A DNA stretch of 64,000 bases from [Clostridium] fimetarium (GCF_900111235.1 NZ_FOJI01000011.1:62001-126000), one strand, 5' to 3'. Counted from the first letter of the stretch, positions 37,436 through 46,468 are shown. Notes: generated by a model from the letters alone, not told the origin. A program made the numbers and translations.

Positions 37436-39028
37436 ATGTCTGATAACATAAATGAAATTAAGAAAAGAAGAACATTTGCAATCATATCTCATCCCGATGC
37501 TGGTAAAACAACATTGACTGAGAAGTTTTTGCTCTATGGAGGTGCAATTAATCTTGCAGGTTCTGTAAAGGGTAAGAGGACTGCTAAGCATGCAGTTTCT
37601 GACTGGATGGAAATTGAAAAAGAAAGAGGTATTTCTGTAACTTCATCAGTGTTGCAATTTAACTATGATGGATATTGCATCAATATCTTGGATACACCTG
37701 GACATCAGGATTTCTCTGAAGATACATACCGTACGCTTATGGCAGCAGATTCAGCAGTAATGGTTATTGATGCATCCAAAGGTGTTGAAAAGCAGACAAT
37801 CAAGCTATTTAAAGTATGTGTAATGAGACATATTCCTATATTTACATTTATAAATAAAATGGACCGCGAGGCAAATGATCCATTCGAACTTCTAGATGAA
37901 ATTGAAACAGTACTTGGAATTAGAACATGTCCAGTTAACTGGCCAATAGGCTCTGGAAGAGAATTTAAGGGTGTATATGATAGAAATGACAAATGTGTGC
38001 TTTCATTTACGGCAGCAATGAATGGTCAGAAAGAAGTTGCAACTAAGAATACTTCAATTGATAATGAAGGCCTTAAGACTGAAATCGGACAGTCTTTCTA
38101 TAATAAATTAAAGGAAGATCTTGAACTATTAGATGGCGCAAGTGATAAGTTTGATATTAATGAAGTACAGGCGGGCAATCTTTCACCAGTATTTTTTGGA
38201 TCGGCACTTACGAACTTTGGTATTGAAACCTTTTTAAAGCATTTCCTCAAAATGACATCATCACCGTTGTCAAGAAACTCAAGCAAGGGAGTCATTGATC
38301 CATTTTCTGAGGATTTTACTGCATTTGTATTTAAAATCCAAGCCAACATGAATAAAATGCACCGAGATAGAATCGCATTTATGCGTATCTGCTCAGGTAA
38401 GTTTGAAGCTGGAATGGAAGTGTATCATGTTCAGGGCGGTAGAAAACTTAAACTTTCTCAGCCACAGCAGATGATGGCAGAGGAACGTCACATAGTAGAG
38501 GAAGCATATGCGGGCGATATTATTGGTGTATTTGATCCAGGTATTTTCTCGATTGGTGATACAATCTGTACCTCTAGTGATAAATTTGAATTTGACGGTA
38601 TTCCTACATTTGCACCTGAGCATTTTGCAAGAGTTACGCAGTTAGATACAATGAAACGGAAACAGTTTATGAAGGGAATCAGTCAGATTGCCCAAGAAGG
38701 TGCAATTCAGATATTCCAGGAATTTAATACGGGAATGGAAGAAATCATTGTTGGTGTAGTTGGCGTCCTACAATTTGAAGTATTAAAATACAGACTTGAA
38801 AATGAATACAACGTTGATGTCCGTCTCGATACATTGCCATATGAGCACATTCGCTGGATTGATAACAAAGAAGAAATCGATGTTAGTAAAATTGTTGGAA
38901 CTTCAGATATGAAAAAAGTAAAAGATCTAAAAGGAAATCCACTCCTTATATTCTCTAATAGTTGGAGCGTTGGAATGGTACTTGATCGTAATAAGGGATT
39001 GAAGTTATCGGAGTTTGGGAAAAACTAA
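37436..39028 (+). CDS. prfC: Peptide chain release factor 3
   Basis: A 530-residue translational GTPase of RF3 length. G1 SHPDAGKTT is at about residues 17-25. Effector phrases VKGKR and WMEIEKERGISV, G3 DTPGHQDFSEDTYR and G4 NKMDR are present. RF3 recycles RF1/RF2 from terminating ribosomes and takes part in post-peptidyl-transfer quality control. GGAGG precedes the ATG. A 221-bp inverted repeat begins 32 nt after the stop. Confidence 0.94.
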   Translation: MSDNINEIKKRRTFAIISHPDAGKTTLTEKFLLYGGAINLAGSVKGKRTAKHAVSDWMEIEKERGISVTSSVLQFNYDGYCINILDTPGHQDFSEDTYRTLMAADSAVMVIDASKGVEKQTIKLFKVCVMRHIPIFTFINKMDREANDPFELLDEIETVLGIRTCPVNWPIGSGREFKGVYDRNDKCVLSFTAAMNGQKEVATKNTSIDNEGLKTEIGQSFYNKLKEDLELLDGASDKFDINEVQAGNLSPVFFGSALTNFGIETFLKHFLKMTSSPLSRNSSKGVIDPFSEDFTAFVFKIQANMNKMHRDRIAFMRICSGKFEAGMEVYHVQGGRKLKLSQPQQMMAEERHIVEEAYAGDIIGVFDPGIFSIGDTICTSSDKFEFDGIPTFAPEHFARVTQLDTMKRKQFMKGISQIAQEGAIQIFQEFNTGMEEIIVGVVGVLQFEVLKYRLENEYNVDVRLDTLPYEHIRWIDNKEEIDVSKIVGTSDMKKVKDLKGNPLLIFSNSWSVGMVLDRNKGLKLSEFGKN

Positions 39029-39060
39029 AAGACCTTTGTGAAATCAGATATACGGTATGA

Positions 39061-39281
39061 AGAACCTAAGAGGATTCATTTGATTTTGCCTACAATTGAT
39101 GAATATGTAAGTTACTAATGGATTCATTTTATGCTAAAAGCAAAGATACAAAGTTCTAAACTCCTCACTTCGTTCGTCAGACAGTAGAACTTTGTATCTT
39201 TAACGCATAAAATGAATCCATAAGTAACTTATCATATTCGTCAAGATTTGCGGCAAAAGCAAATGAATCATCTTAGGTTCT
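39061..39281. repeat. 221-bp long inverted repeat (hairpin element 1)
   Basis: Positions 39061-39158 and 39185-39281 are reverse complements over nearly their whole length, with a few mismatches and small gaps (ends AGAACCTAAG and CTTAGGTTCT). The loop holds CTCACTTCGTTCG (39164-39176). No reading frame looks coding, and there is no T-run after the stem. The same 13-nt loop sequence recurs in the element at 54364-54546, whose arms are unrelated. Confidence 0.9.
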
Positions 39282-39379
39282 GGGTAGGTTGTGAGGGCTG
39301 ATTCTTGTAAGCACTTTCAGTTTTGAAATTAGAAAACTTATGTGTGTGGCGTAAAGGGATAAAAATTATATAATATAAT

Positions 39380-39417
39380 AAGCAAAAGGAGGATGTGGTG
39401 AGGTCCTCCTTTTGCTT
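39380..39417 (+). terminator. Hairpin burying an AGGAGG sequence (terminator-like)
   Basis: AAGCAAAAGGAGGA (39380-39393) pairs perfectly with TCCTCCTTTTGCTT (39404-39417) around a 10-nt loop. It could be a terminator with a T-rich 3' arm, but only GTGATAGG follows. It also sequesters a perfect Shine-Dalgarno sequence. Confidence 0.45.
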
Positions 39418-39502
39418 TGTGATAGGTTAAATGGAAAAGGGATAATTTAGGGTTTTATGTATTGTTAAGTTTTCCCATAGATAAAAAAAGGGGCATATTT
39501 TG

Positions 39503-39531
39503 TTGACGAAGCTCGAATTCTTGGCTATAAT
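39503..39531 (+). promoter_or_regulatory. SigA promoter of the dockerin/cohesin gene pair
   Basis: TTGACG, 17 nt, TATAAT. The predicted start is about 39538, giving a leader near 47 nt. Confidence 0.78.
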
Positions 39532-39584
39532 AAACAGAACGATAGAGACGGTGAATATCAAAATTTAATGAAAGGTGATTGAAG

Positions 39585-41909
39585 ATGAGGTACATTAATA
39601 ATAGAAGAACGAAAGCAGTATTGCTCGTGACAATTTTCTGCATTACATATTTATTCACATATATTTCATACATAAAGCCAATGACGGCATACGCGGCAAC
39701 GACGGGGACTGTGAATGGAACAGGTGTTAACGTTAGATCTGCTCCAGATACTAGTACTTCGACAAATAAAATAACTCAACTGAATAGTCCGAAACAGGTT
39801 ACAATTCTCGATACAGTTAATCCAACTGATACTTATGCATGGTATAGAATTGGCTTTGATAATAATGGAGTATATACAGAGGGTTATATAGCAGCAGAAT
39901 TTGTAACTATAAATGTTACTTACACGGAAGATACTGATTTTGAAACATATATGAATGGGCAAGGATTTCCTGAATCGTATAAGGCTGGATTGCGACAGAT
40001 GCATGCGCAGTACCCTAAATGGGTATTTACGGCTGATCATGTAAGTTATGATTGGAATACAGTTCTTACGGCAGAGTGCAAAATAGGTAAAAGTCTAATA
40101 TCTGGCGGATCAATTGATTCTTGGAAATCAATGGCTCCTGGAGCGTATGATTATGATTCAGGGACATGGATTTCATTTGACAGTGGTTATTGGGTTACTG
40201 CGTCTCAAGCTTTAGTTTCCTATGCACTAGATCCAAGGAATTTTCTAAACAGTACGAATGTATTCATGTTTGAAAATCTCGGATATAATTCTTCTCTACA
40301 GACAGAAGCAGGTATTAATTCAATTGTTTCGGGTACGTTTATGCAATCTGTTGGAAGTATTGGGGATGGCACAGGGTTAGAGTTCAATGGAGTTAATTAT
40401 TATTCATATGCGACTGGATTAATGAAGGCTGCCCAAATGTCTGGCGTTAGCCCATATCATCTTGCAACAAGGATTATCCAAGAGATTGGAAGTAATGGAC
40501 AAAGTAATAGTATATCTGGTAAAACAATTGAGTATCCTGGATACTACAATTATTATAATTGGAATGCCTATGCATCTGGTGATTTAGAAGCAATTATTAA
40601 TGGTTTAAGATATGCGACCGGGGAAGATTATGAAGCAACTTTAAGACCTTGGAATTCAAGAATGAGATCTATTATTGGTGGAGCGATTAAACTTGGTACA
40701 GGATATATTAATAAAGGACAGAATTCTTTGTATTATCAGAAGTTTGACTTAGTAACATCATTCTCCCATCAGTATATGACAAATATACTTGCTCCAAAAA
40801 GTGAATCAAGTATAGAGGCTAAAGCTTATAGTGATAGCATGAAGTCTTCTACGCCGATTGTATTTGCAATCCCGGTATATCAGAATATGCCAATTGGTAT
40901 ATGCGAGATACCAACAGGTACGAAAAGTTCTAATAATGATCTGGATTCACTTAGTGTAAGTAATACAAGTCTTACACCAACATTTGATTATACAACGACA
41001 AAGTATGATGTTATCGTTGATAATAGTGTATCAGAAATAAGCGTGTCAGCCGAGCCAAAAGTTTCATCAGCTTCAGTGAGTGGAATTCAGTCATATTCAT
41101 TGGATGTTGGAACGAATACGATTAATGTTATCGTTACGGCTGAGAATGGAGCAACCAAAACATATACAATTACTGTAGTAAGGCGGGGGAATTCTAATAA
41201 TTACCTCAGTTCATTAAGTGTAAATAATGGAACGCTTACACCAGGGTTTGATTCAAGCAGAACTAGTTATGATGTTAGTGTGGGCAATGGTGTATCTTCA
41301 ATTGTTTTATCGGCACAACAACAGGATCCATCGGCTTCGGTTAGTGGGGCTCAGTCATATACCTTGAATGTTGGAACAAATACAATTAATGTTACTGTAA
41401 CTGCAGAAAATGGCGAAATCAGAACATATACAATTAATGTAGCAAGAGATGCCGCACAAAATACGGGTGGTGATAGTGGATCAATAGATACCAATTCCTA
41501 TGTAGTAAATGAATCTGGGAATGCAATATCAGGTGTTACAGTTGGAAGTAGTGCGGCAGATATATTAAGTGGAATCAGCTTCACAGGCTCGTATGTTGGT
41601 AAAATTGTAAAAACAGATGGCAGTGATAACAATGGAAAAATCTGTACGGGTGACCGTCTGGTTGTTACGAATGGAAGCGGTAATACGGTTAATGACTATA
41701 CATTTGTAATCTATGGAGATGTAAATGGAGATGGTGAAGTCACGAGTATGGATCTTGCATATGTTAAGAGACACATATTAGGTGGTAGAGCGCTTGAAGG
41801 TGCCTATGCTTTGGCAGGAGATGCGAATAGGGCGGGAGATTCTATAACATCAATGGATTTAGCATACATAAAAAGAGCTGTATTGGGTGGAAGAAGCATT
41901 GTACAGTAA
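39585..41909 (+). CDS. Secreted SH3 / glucosaminidase-like protein with C-terminal dockerin-like module
   Basis: A 774-residue secreted protein: signal peptide (residues 1-37, ending AYA), bacterial SH3 domain (about 40-110), a beta-N-acetylglucosaminidase-like domain (about 125-410, with ATRIIQE and YYNYYNW), two cadherin-like beta-sandwich repeats (about 440-620), a further beta region, and a C-terminal dockerin-like pair. The first loop GDVNGDGEVTSMD is a canonical calcium loop; the second, GDANRAGDSITSMD, has one extra residue. Both repeats carry the same SMDLAY contact segment. It probably cuts peptidoglycan and docks to the cohesin encoded next door. ATG 39585 is set by AAAGGTG. Confidence 0.8.
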   Translation: MRYINNRRTKAVLLVTIFCITYLFTYISYIKPMTAYAATTGTVNGTGVNVRSAPDTSTSTNKITQLNSPKQVTILDTVNPTDTYAWYRIGFDNNGVYTEGYIAAEFVTINVTYTEDTDFETYMNGQGFPESYKAGLRQMHAQYPKWVFTADHVSYDWNTVLTAECKIGKSLISGGSIDSWKSMAPGAYDYDSGTWISFDSGYWVTASQALVSYALDPRNFLNSTNVFMFENLGYNSSLQTEAGINSIVSGTFMQSVGSIGDGTGLEFNGVNYYSYATGLMKAAQMSGVSPYHLATRIIQEIGSNGQSNSISGKTIEYPGYYNYYNWNAYASGDLEAIINGLRYATGEDYEATLRPWNSRMRSIIGGAIKLGTGYINKGQNSLYYQKFDLVTSFSHQYMTNILAPKSESSIEAKAYSDSMKSSTPIVFAIPVYQNMPIGICEIPTGTKSSNNDLDSLSVSNTSLTPTFDYTTTKYDVIVDNSVSEISVSAEPKVSSASVSGIQSYSLDVGTNTINVIVTAENGATKTYTITVVRRGNSNNYLSSLSVNNGTLTPGFDSSRTSYDVSVGNGVSSIVLSAQQQDPSASVSGAQSYTLNVGTNTINVTVTAENGEIRTYTINVARDAAQNTGGDSGSIDTNSYVVNESGNAISGVTVGSSAADILSGISFTGSYVGKIVKTDGSDNNGKICTGDRLVVTNGSGNTVNDYTFVIYGDVNGDGEVTSMDLAYVKRHILGGRALEGAYALAGDANRAGDSITSMDLAYIKRAVLGGRSIVQ

Positions 41910-41927
41910 CATAAGAAAGAGGACTAT

Positions 41928-43841
41928 ATGATGAAAAAATTACTTAAAACAAGTTACGTTATATTAATGGTAATGATTATAACAACTGGAATGATATCGA
42001 TACCCGTAAAAGCGGCAGAATCTGCAAGTGTTATTGTTGGTTCTGGGACAGCACTGGTTGGAGAGGAAGTATCAGTTACAATAAATGTATCAGGCGGTGG
42101 TAGTAATATTATAATGTGTGATCTATGGATTTCATATGATTCTAAAATTTTGGAAGCATTACCAGGCTATACTTCTAACGCAGATGGAAATATTCGAATA
42201 CTTGAAGATATGAACGCAAAGACTGCTTCGTTTACATTAAAATTTAAAGCGTTGACTAAAGGTTCATCAAATATATCGATTACTTCAAGTAGTATTATTA
42301 CATCTATGATGGAGGATCGCGTGACAATAAACGCAAGTACAGGCAAAGTAACAGTGAACGTCCCTTCAGCAGATACACCTGCACCTGCACCAGGAGGAAC
42401 CACTTATTCATCTAACAATAACCTGTCTTCACTTCAGATCAGTCCAGGTACTATATCACCTGCGTTTTCACCTAATGTAACGTCCTATACAGCGACTGTA
42501 GGATCTGATTGCACAGCACTTACTGTCAGTGCACCAACAGAAGACTCAACTGCAAAAGTAAGCGTCACAGGAAAAACAATGGACCCTGGTACAAATACAA
42601 CTAAAATTATTGTTAAGGCGCAAAATGGTTCAACTAAAACATATGTAATTACTACAAATAAAGTAGCTGGAGCGACACCAACCCAAGCAGTTGATAATGC
42701 CGTAGTAGCTACCCAAGCACAGACAACCCCAGCAGTAGTGGCAGCAATAACTACCACAATAAATGGAGCAAGCTATAACGTTATCAGTGATTTTACAAAT
42801 CATCCGTTGCCAACAGGATACACTGCAACAGCCTTTGATTTTAATGGTCAGTCAGTTACAGCTGGAAAAGGTGCTAACAACCTTACAATCATGTATCTTG
42901 AAAAAGCGGATGGAAGTGGTACTGGTAATTTCTATGTGTATGACACAGCATCTAAGACATTTTCGTTGTTAAGCACGATTACACAACCAGCACTAACATA
43001 TACAATTCTTCCAATTACTTCAAGTATGGAAATACCGAATAATTATACGAAATCAACACTCACAATTAATGGAAATAGTGTTGATATATTAATCCCTAAT
43101 GGCTCAGATGTTAAATATTGTTTGTTCTATGGTGTAGATTCAGCCGGAACATCAGGATGGTATCGCTTTGATTATACAGAGCAAACAGTTCAAAAATATT
43201 ATGGGGAGGATTTATCATCTGCTGTTGTAGCATCTTCAAATGTCGCTGCACAAGGTGGCAATGTAAATCTCTGGAAGATAATAGCAGCTTCATCAGCATT
43301 GGCAGCAATTCTATTTTTGATAATAATGATTGTACTAGTATTTAAGTTAAGATCAAACCGTTCAGATCATGATTATGACGACGCTGATGAAGATGGTCAA
43401 GATATATTTAGCGCAATTACATATAACGAGTTACATAATAATGATGATGATGATGATGATCATCATGATGACTCAATTAACGATAATTCAAGTGACGAGG
43501 ATTTAGATGTAAATAAATCAAATTCTAATGAATCGAATGCTAATAAATCTGAAAATAAAGAGGATCATAATTCGGAGATTGCTTCGGAGATAGGCGCTGA
43601 TGCGGAGGCTGCAGCTACGATGAATATTGAATTTGAAGATGATGACCTTGATACGGAAAATGTATTTGAAAACGATGACTTTAGGGTTGATACAGAAGAA
43701 TTATTTGATGATAATGATCAAAATAATGATATTTCGGATATGAAGGATATATTGGAGGATGATGATGATATTGACATTACCAAGAATGATGATGACGATG
43801 ATTTTGAATTCCTTGATATTGAAGATTTAGAAGACAAATAG
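41928..43841 (+). CDS. Membrane-anchored cohesin-domain protein with acidic cytoplasmic tail
   Basis: A 637-residue protein: signal peptide (1-28), cohesin-like domain (about 32-150, with VGEEVSVTI, LWISYDSKILEA and FTLKFKA), Pro-rich linker, one cadherin-like repeat (about 163-245), a Thr/Ala-rich linker, another beta region (270-430), one membrane span (about 448-472) and a cytoplasmic tail of about 165 residues very rich in Asp, Glu and Asn. It starts 18 nt after the dockerin gene. Cohesins bind dockerins, so this is the likely anchor for the upstream enzyme. Alternative start: ATG 41931, better spaced from AGAGG. Confidence 0.78.
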   Translation: MMKKLLKTSYVILMVMIITTGMISIPVKAAESASVIVGSGTALVGEEVSVTINVSGGGSNIIMCDLWISYDSKILEALPGYTSNADGNIRILEDMNAKTASFTLKFKALTKGSSNISITSSSIITSMMEDRVTINASTGKVTVNVPSADTPAPAPGGTTYSSNNNLSSLQISPGTISPAFSPNVTSYTATVGSDCTALTVSAPTEDSTAKVSVTGKTMDPGTNTTKIIVKAQNGSTKTYVITTNKVAGATPTQAVDNAVVATQAQTTPAVVAAITTTINGASYNVISDFTNHPLPTGYTATAFDFNGQSVTAGKGANNLTIMYLEKADGSGTGNFYVYDTASKTFSLLSTITQPALTYTILPITSSMEIPNNYTKSTLTINGNSVDILIPNGSDVKYCLFYGVDSAGTSGWYRFDYTEQTVQKYYGEDLSSAVVASSNVAAQGGNVNLWKIIAASSALAAILFLIIMIVLVFKLRSNRSDHDYDDADEDGQDIFSAITYNELHNNDDDDDDHHDDSINDNSSDEDLDVNKSNSNESNANKSENKEDHNSEIASEIGADAEAAATMNIEFEDDDLDTENVFENDDFRVDTEELFDDNDQNNDISDMKDILEDDDDIDITKNDDDDDFEFLDIEDLEDK

Positions 43842-43874
43842 TTAGAAGACAAATAGTTAAAAGACAAATAGTTA
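43830..43874 (+). repeat. 15-bp tandem repeat across the stop codon
   Basis: Three copies of (G/A)AAGACAAATAGTTA; the first contains the last codons (EDK) and the stop of the cohesin gene. Each later copy repeats the stop in frame. Confidence 0.85.
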
Positions 43875-43881
43875 AAAGAGG

Positions 43882-43931
43882 ATGCCCTATGTCAGTACAA
43901 ATTAATGTACTGATATAGAGCATTTTTGTTT
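43882..43931 (+). terminator. Intrinsic terminator after the cohesin gene
   Basis: ATGCCCTATGTCAGTACA pairs with TGTACTGATATAGAGCAT with few mismatches, followed by TTTTTGTTTT. Confidence 0.85.
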
Positions 43932-43967
43932 TGCTAAGACAATCCTATATTTAAAATGTCTTAGCAA
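43931..43967. repeat. Inverted repeat TTGCTAAGACA / TGTCTTAGCAA
   Basis: Perfect 11-bp arms separated by 15 AT-rich nt, immediately after the terminator. It could be an operator or a second stem. Confidence 0.6.
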
Positions 43968-44006
43968 GTATTGAAATAATAAAAGGCAAATCTGCTGTTA
44001 ACATTG

Positions 44007-44058
44007 TTATAGGATTAAATTATTAATAGTAGTTATAGGATTAAAATACTAATAGTAG
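44007..44058. repeat. 26-bp direct repeat abutting the feo promoter
   Basis: Two adjacent copies beginning TTATAGGATTAAA and ending AATAGTAG; the second ends exactly at the -35 TTGACA. Confidence 0.85.
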
Positions 44059-44086
44059 TTGACAATCATCAAAATTCGAGTATAAT
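44059..44086 (+). promoter_or_regulatory. Consensus SigA promoter of feoAB
   Basis: TTGACA, 16-nt spacer, TATAAT: both hexamers match consensus fully. The predicted start is near 44093. Confidence 0.85.
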
Positions 44087-44098
44087 CAAAAGAAGAGA

Positions 44099-44114
44099 GT
44101 TAGCAATGGCTAAC
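44099..44114. promoter_or_regulatory. Candidate metal-responsive operator of feoAB
   Basis: GTTAGC-AATG-GCTAAC is a perfect inverted repeat just downstream of the predicted transcription start, where a repressor would block elongation. The TTAGC/GCTAA arms recall DtxR/IdeR-type sites, which suits an iron uptake operon. The assignment is by resemblance only. Confidence 0.5.
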
Positions 44115-44138
44115 ACGTTGTAGCTTGTGGAGGTACGA

Positions 44139-44372
44139 ATGAATTTATCAAATGGACTGATTGGGCATACATATATTGTTGAAGATATACAGCTTGAATC
44201 TAGTATTATGAGGCGTCTACAGATGCTTGGACTTACACAGGGTACATCCGTAGAATTACTTAATAAAAAGCGAAATGGTGCTTTGATATTTAAGGTAAGA
44301 GGTACTCGTTTTGCAATTGGGAAGAATGTTGCCGAAGGAATTTTGATTGGAGGTGGCACAGATGAGCAGTAG
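44139..44372 (+). CDS. feoA: Ferrous iron transport protein A
   Basis: A 77-residue SH3-like FeoA. The RRLQMLGLTQGTSVELL segment and the FKVRGTRFAIGKNVAEGI ending are typical. It is a small cytoplasmic protein thought to modulate FeoB. ATG 44139 follows GGAGG by 5 nt; the upstream GTG at 44127 overlaps that site. Its last codons overlap the feoB start. Confidence 0.9.
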   Translation: MNLSNGLIGHTYIVEDIQLESSIMRRLQMLGLTQGTSVELLNKKRNGALIFKVRGTRFAIGKNVAEGILIGGGTDEQ

Positions 44373-46419
44373 TAATGAGATAATAAATGTAGCATTTATT
44401 GGTAATCCGAATTGTGGTAAAACATCATTGTTTAATGATTATACAGGCGCTAAGTTAAAGGTTGCTAACTGGCCAGGCGTTACCGTAGAAAAAAAAGAAG
44501 GATCATATAAGTTTAGAGATAAAGAATACAAACTAGTGGATTTGCCAGGAATATATAGTCTGACTTCGTATACAATGGAGGAAAAACTATCAAGACAGTA
44601 CATATTGGAAGATGAGGTAGATGTTATTATTGATGTCGCTGATGCCTCTTCATTGGAACGTAATCTCTATCTTACATTACAGCTTATTGAACTTGGAAAG
44701 CCAGTGGTTTTGGCACTTAATATGATGGATATTGTTGAAGAGCGTGGAATGGAAATAGACATTCACAGACTTCCAGAGATGCTTGGAATTCCAGTGATTC
44801 CGGTATCAGCGAGGAAGAAAACTGGGCTGGAAGTATTAATGCATGCAGTTGCTCATCATAAAAATAAGAGTTCACTAGAAAAACTTGAACATCATCATGA
44901 TGAAAGCAGTAGTACCAAGCATAAGCATAATCACCACTATGAGTGTGTTATGGTATATAGTGATGATATTGAAGATATGATTGATGTTGTTACAGAAAGA
45001 CTGCAGGTAAAGTATCCAGATATGATAAATTTCCGTTGGCATGCAATTAAGATGCTTGAAATGGATGATGAAATAACAGAAAGATACCCAATTGGATTAG
45101 CTGACATTGTATCAAGAAGCTATGAACTTGATATAATTAATCAGAAATATGATTTTATTGAAGAAGTGATACAGGAGTGCCTTGTCAACAAGGATAAAAA
45201 GGCGCATGTGACAGATATAATTGATGCTATATTTACAAACAGAATATTAGGATTACCAATATTTCTAGCAATAATGGCACTCGTGTTTTTCTTGACATTT
45301 ACAATTGGAGATAGCTTAAAAGGTGTTTTCGAAATTTTTCTTAAATGGTTTAGTGGTTCTACGAGAGGTTTTTTAGGTAGCGTTGGTACAAACGAAGTAT
45401 TGATTTCACTAGTAGTTGATGGAATTATTGCCGGAGTAGGCGGAATACTTACATTTTTACCGAATATTTTTATATTGTTTTTGGCACTTGCATTTCTAGA
45501 AGACAGTGGATATATGTCGAGAGTTGCATATGTAATGGATTCGATTATGGGGAAATTAGGCCTCTCTGGAAGAGCATTTATTCCAATGATGCTTGGATTT
45601 GGATGCTCGGTTCCTGCAATAATGGCATCTAGGTCGTTAGAAGATCCAAAAGACAGAATGAAAACGATACTTGTGACTCCGTTTATGTCTTGTAGTGCGA
45701 AATTACCAATTTACGTAATATTTTCACAAATGTTCTTCCCAAAACATGCGTTACTTGTAACCTATTCAATGTATTTGATTGGCCTTATGGTAGCGGTTAT
45801 GGTAGCTCTGATATTAAATACATTTGATAAGAAAAAAAGCTTGCATTCATTATTAATCGAATTACCTGAATATAAGGCGCCGAATGCTAGAAGTATTGCA
45901 ATTTATGTATGGGGAAAAGTGAAGGATTATTTATCGAAAGCAGGAACAACGATATTTTTTGCTTCCATCATAATTTGGGTAATCTTGAATTTTGGAACGC
46001 ATGGAATGGTTACAGATATGTCGCAGAGTTTTGGTGCTTCCATTGGTAAAGCATTGTCACCGATATTTGCTCCAACAGGCTTAAATCAATGGAAGATCGT
46101 AGTTGCATTAATTGCTGGTATTGCAGCTAAGGAAATTGTAGTATCTAGTATGGGAATCCTATATGGAATCGGTAATATCAATTCAGTAGCAGGAATGGCG
46201 GGTATGTCTGCAGGGCTTGCAGCAACTGGATTTGGAGCGCTAAATGCATATTCACTTATGGTATTTTGTTTATTGTATGTTCCATGTGCAGCAACAATTG
46301 CCACAATTAAGAGAGAAACCCACTCATGGAAATGGACAATATTTGCAGTATGCTTTCAGTTAGGTGTAGCTTACTTTGTTTCTACATTAATCTATCAGGT
46401 TGGAAAATTGTTCCTGTAG
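44362..46419 (+). CDS. feoB: Ferrous iron transport protein B
   Basis: A 685-residue Fe(II) transporter. The N-terminal G domain has GNPNCGKTS (G1), DLPGIYSLTSYT (G3) and NMMD (G4). About residue 285 onward are the membrane spans, including two Gate motifs with conserved Cys (GFGCSVPAIMA and PFMSCSAKLPIY). A His-rich insertion (about residues 170-195, many HH and HKH) sits after the G domain and is unusual. ATG 44362 has GGAGG 8 nt upstream and overlaps the feoA end, so the two are coupled. Confidence 0.94.
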   Translation: MSSSNEIINVAFIGNPNCGKTSLFNDYTGAKLKVANWPGVTVEKKEGSYKFRDKEYKLVDLPGIYSLTSYTMEEKLSRQYILEDEVDVIIDVADASSLERNLYLTLQLIELGKPVVLALNMMDIVEERGMEIDIHRLPEMLGIPVIPVSARKKTGLEVLMHAVAHHKNKSSLEKLEHHHDESSSTKHKHNHHYECVMVYSDDIEDMIDVVTERLQVKYPDMINFRWHAIKMLEMDDEITERYPIGLADIVSRSYELDIINQKYDFIEEVIQECLVNKDKKAHVTDIIDAIFTNRILGLPIFLAIMALVFFLTFTIGDSLKGVFEIFLKWFSGSTRGFLGSVGTNEVLISLVVDGIIAGVGGILTFLPNIFILFLALAFLEDSGYMSRVAYVMDSIMGKLGLSGRAFIPMMLGFGCSVPAIMASRSLEDPKDRMKTILVTPFMSCSAKLPIYVIFSQMFFPKHALLVTYSMYLIGLMVAVMVALILNTFDKKKSLHSLLIELPEYKAPNARSIAIYVWGKVKDYLSKAGTTIFFASIIIWVILNFGTHGMVTDMSQSFGASIGKALSPIFAPTGLNQWKIVVALIAGIAAKEIVVSSMGILYGIGNINSVAGMAGMSAGLAATGFGALNAYSLMVFCLLYVPCAATIATIKRETHSWKWTIFAVCFQLGVAYFVSTLIYQVGKLFL

Positions 46420-46468
46420 ATAATATCTTGCATGGTTTGAATATCTATAATTGAGTTGGCTTTAAAAT

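Noticed and set aside
39061-39281. Insertion sequence remnant
   Set aside because: No transposase fragment and no clear target duplication; the whole element is one hairpin.
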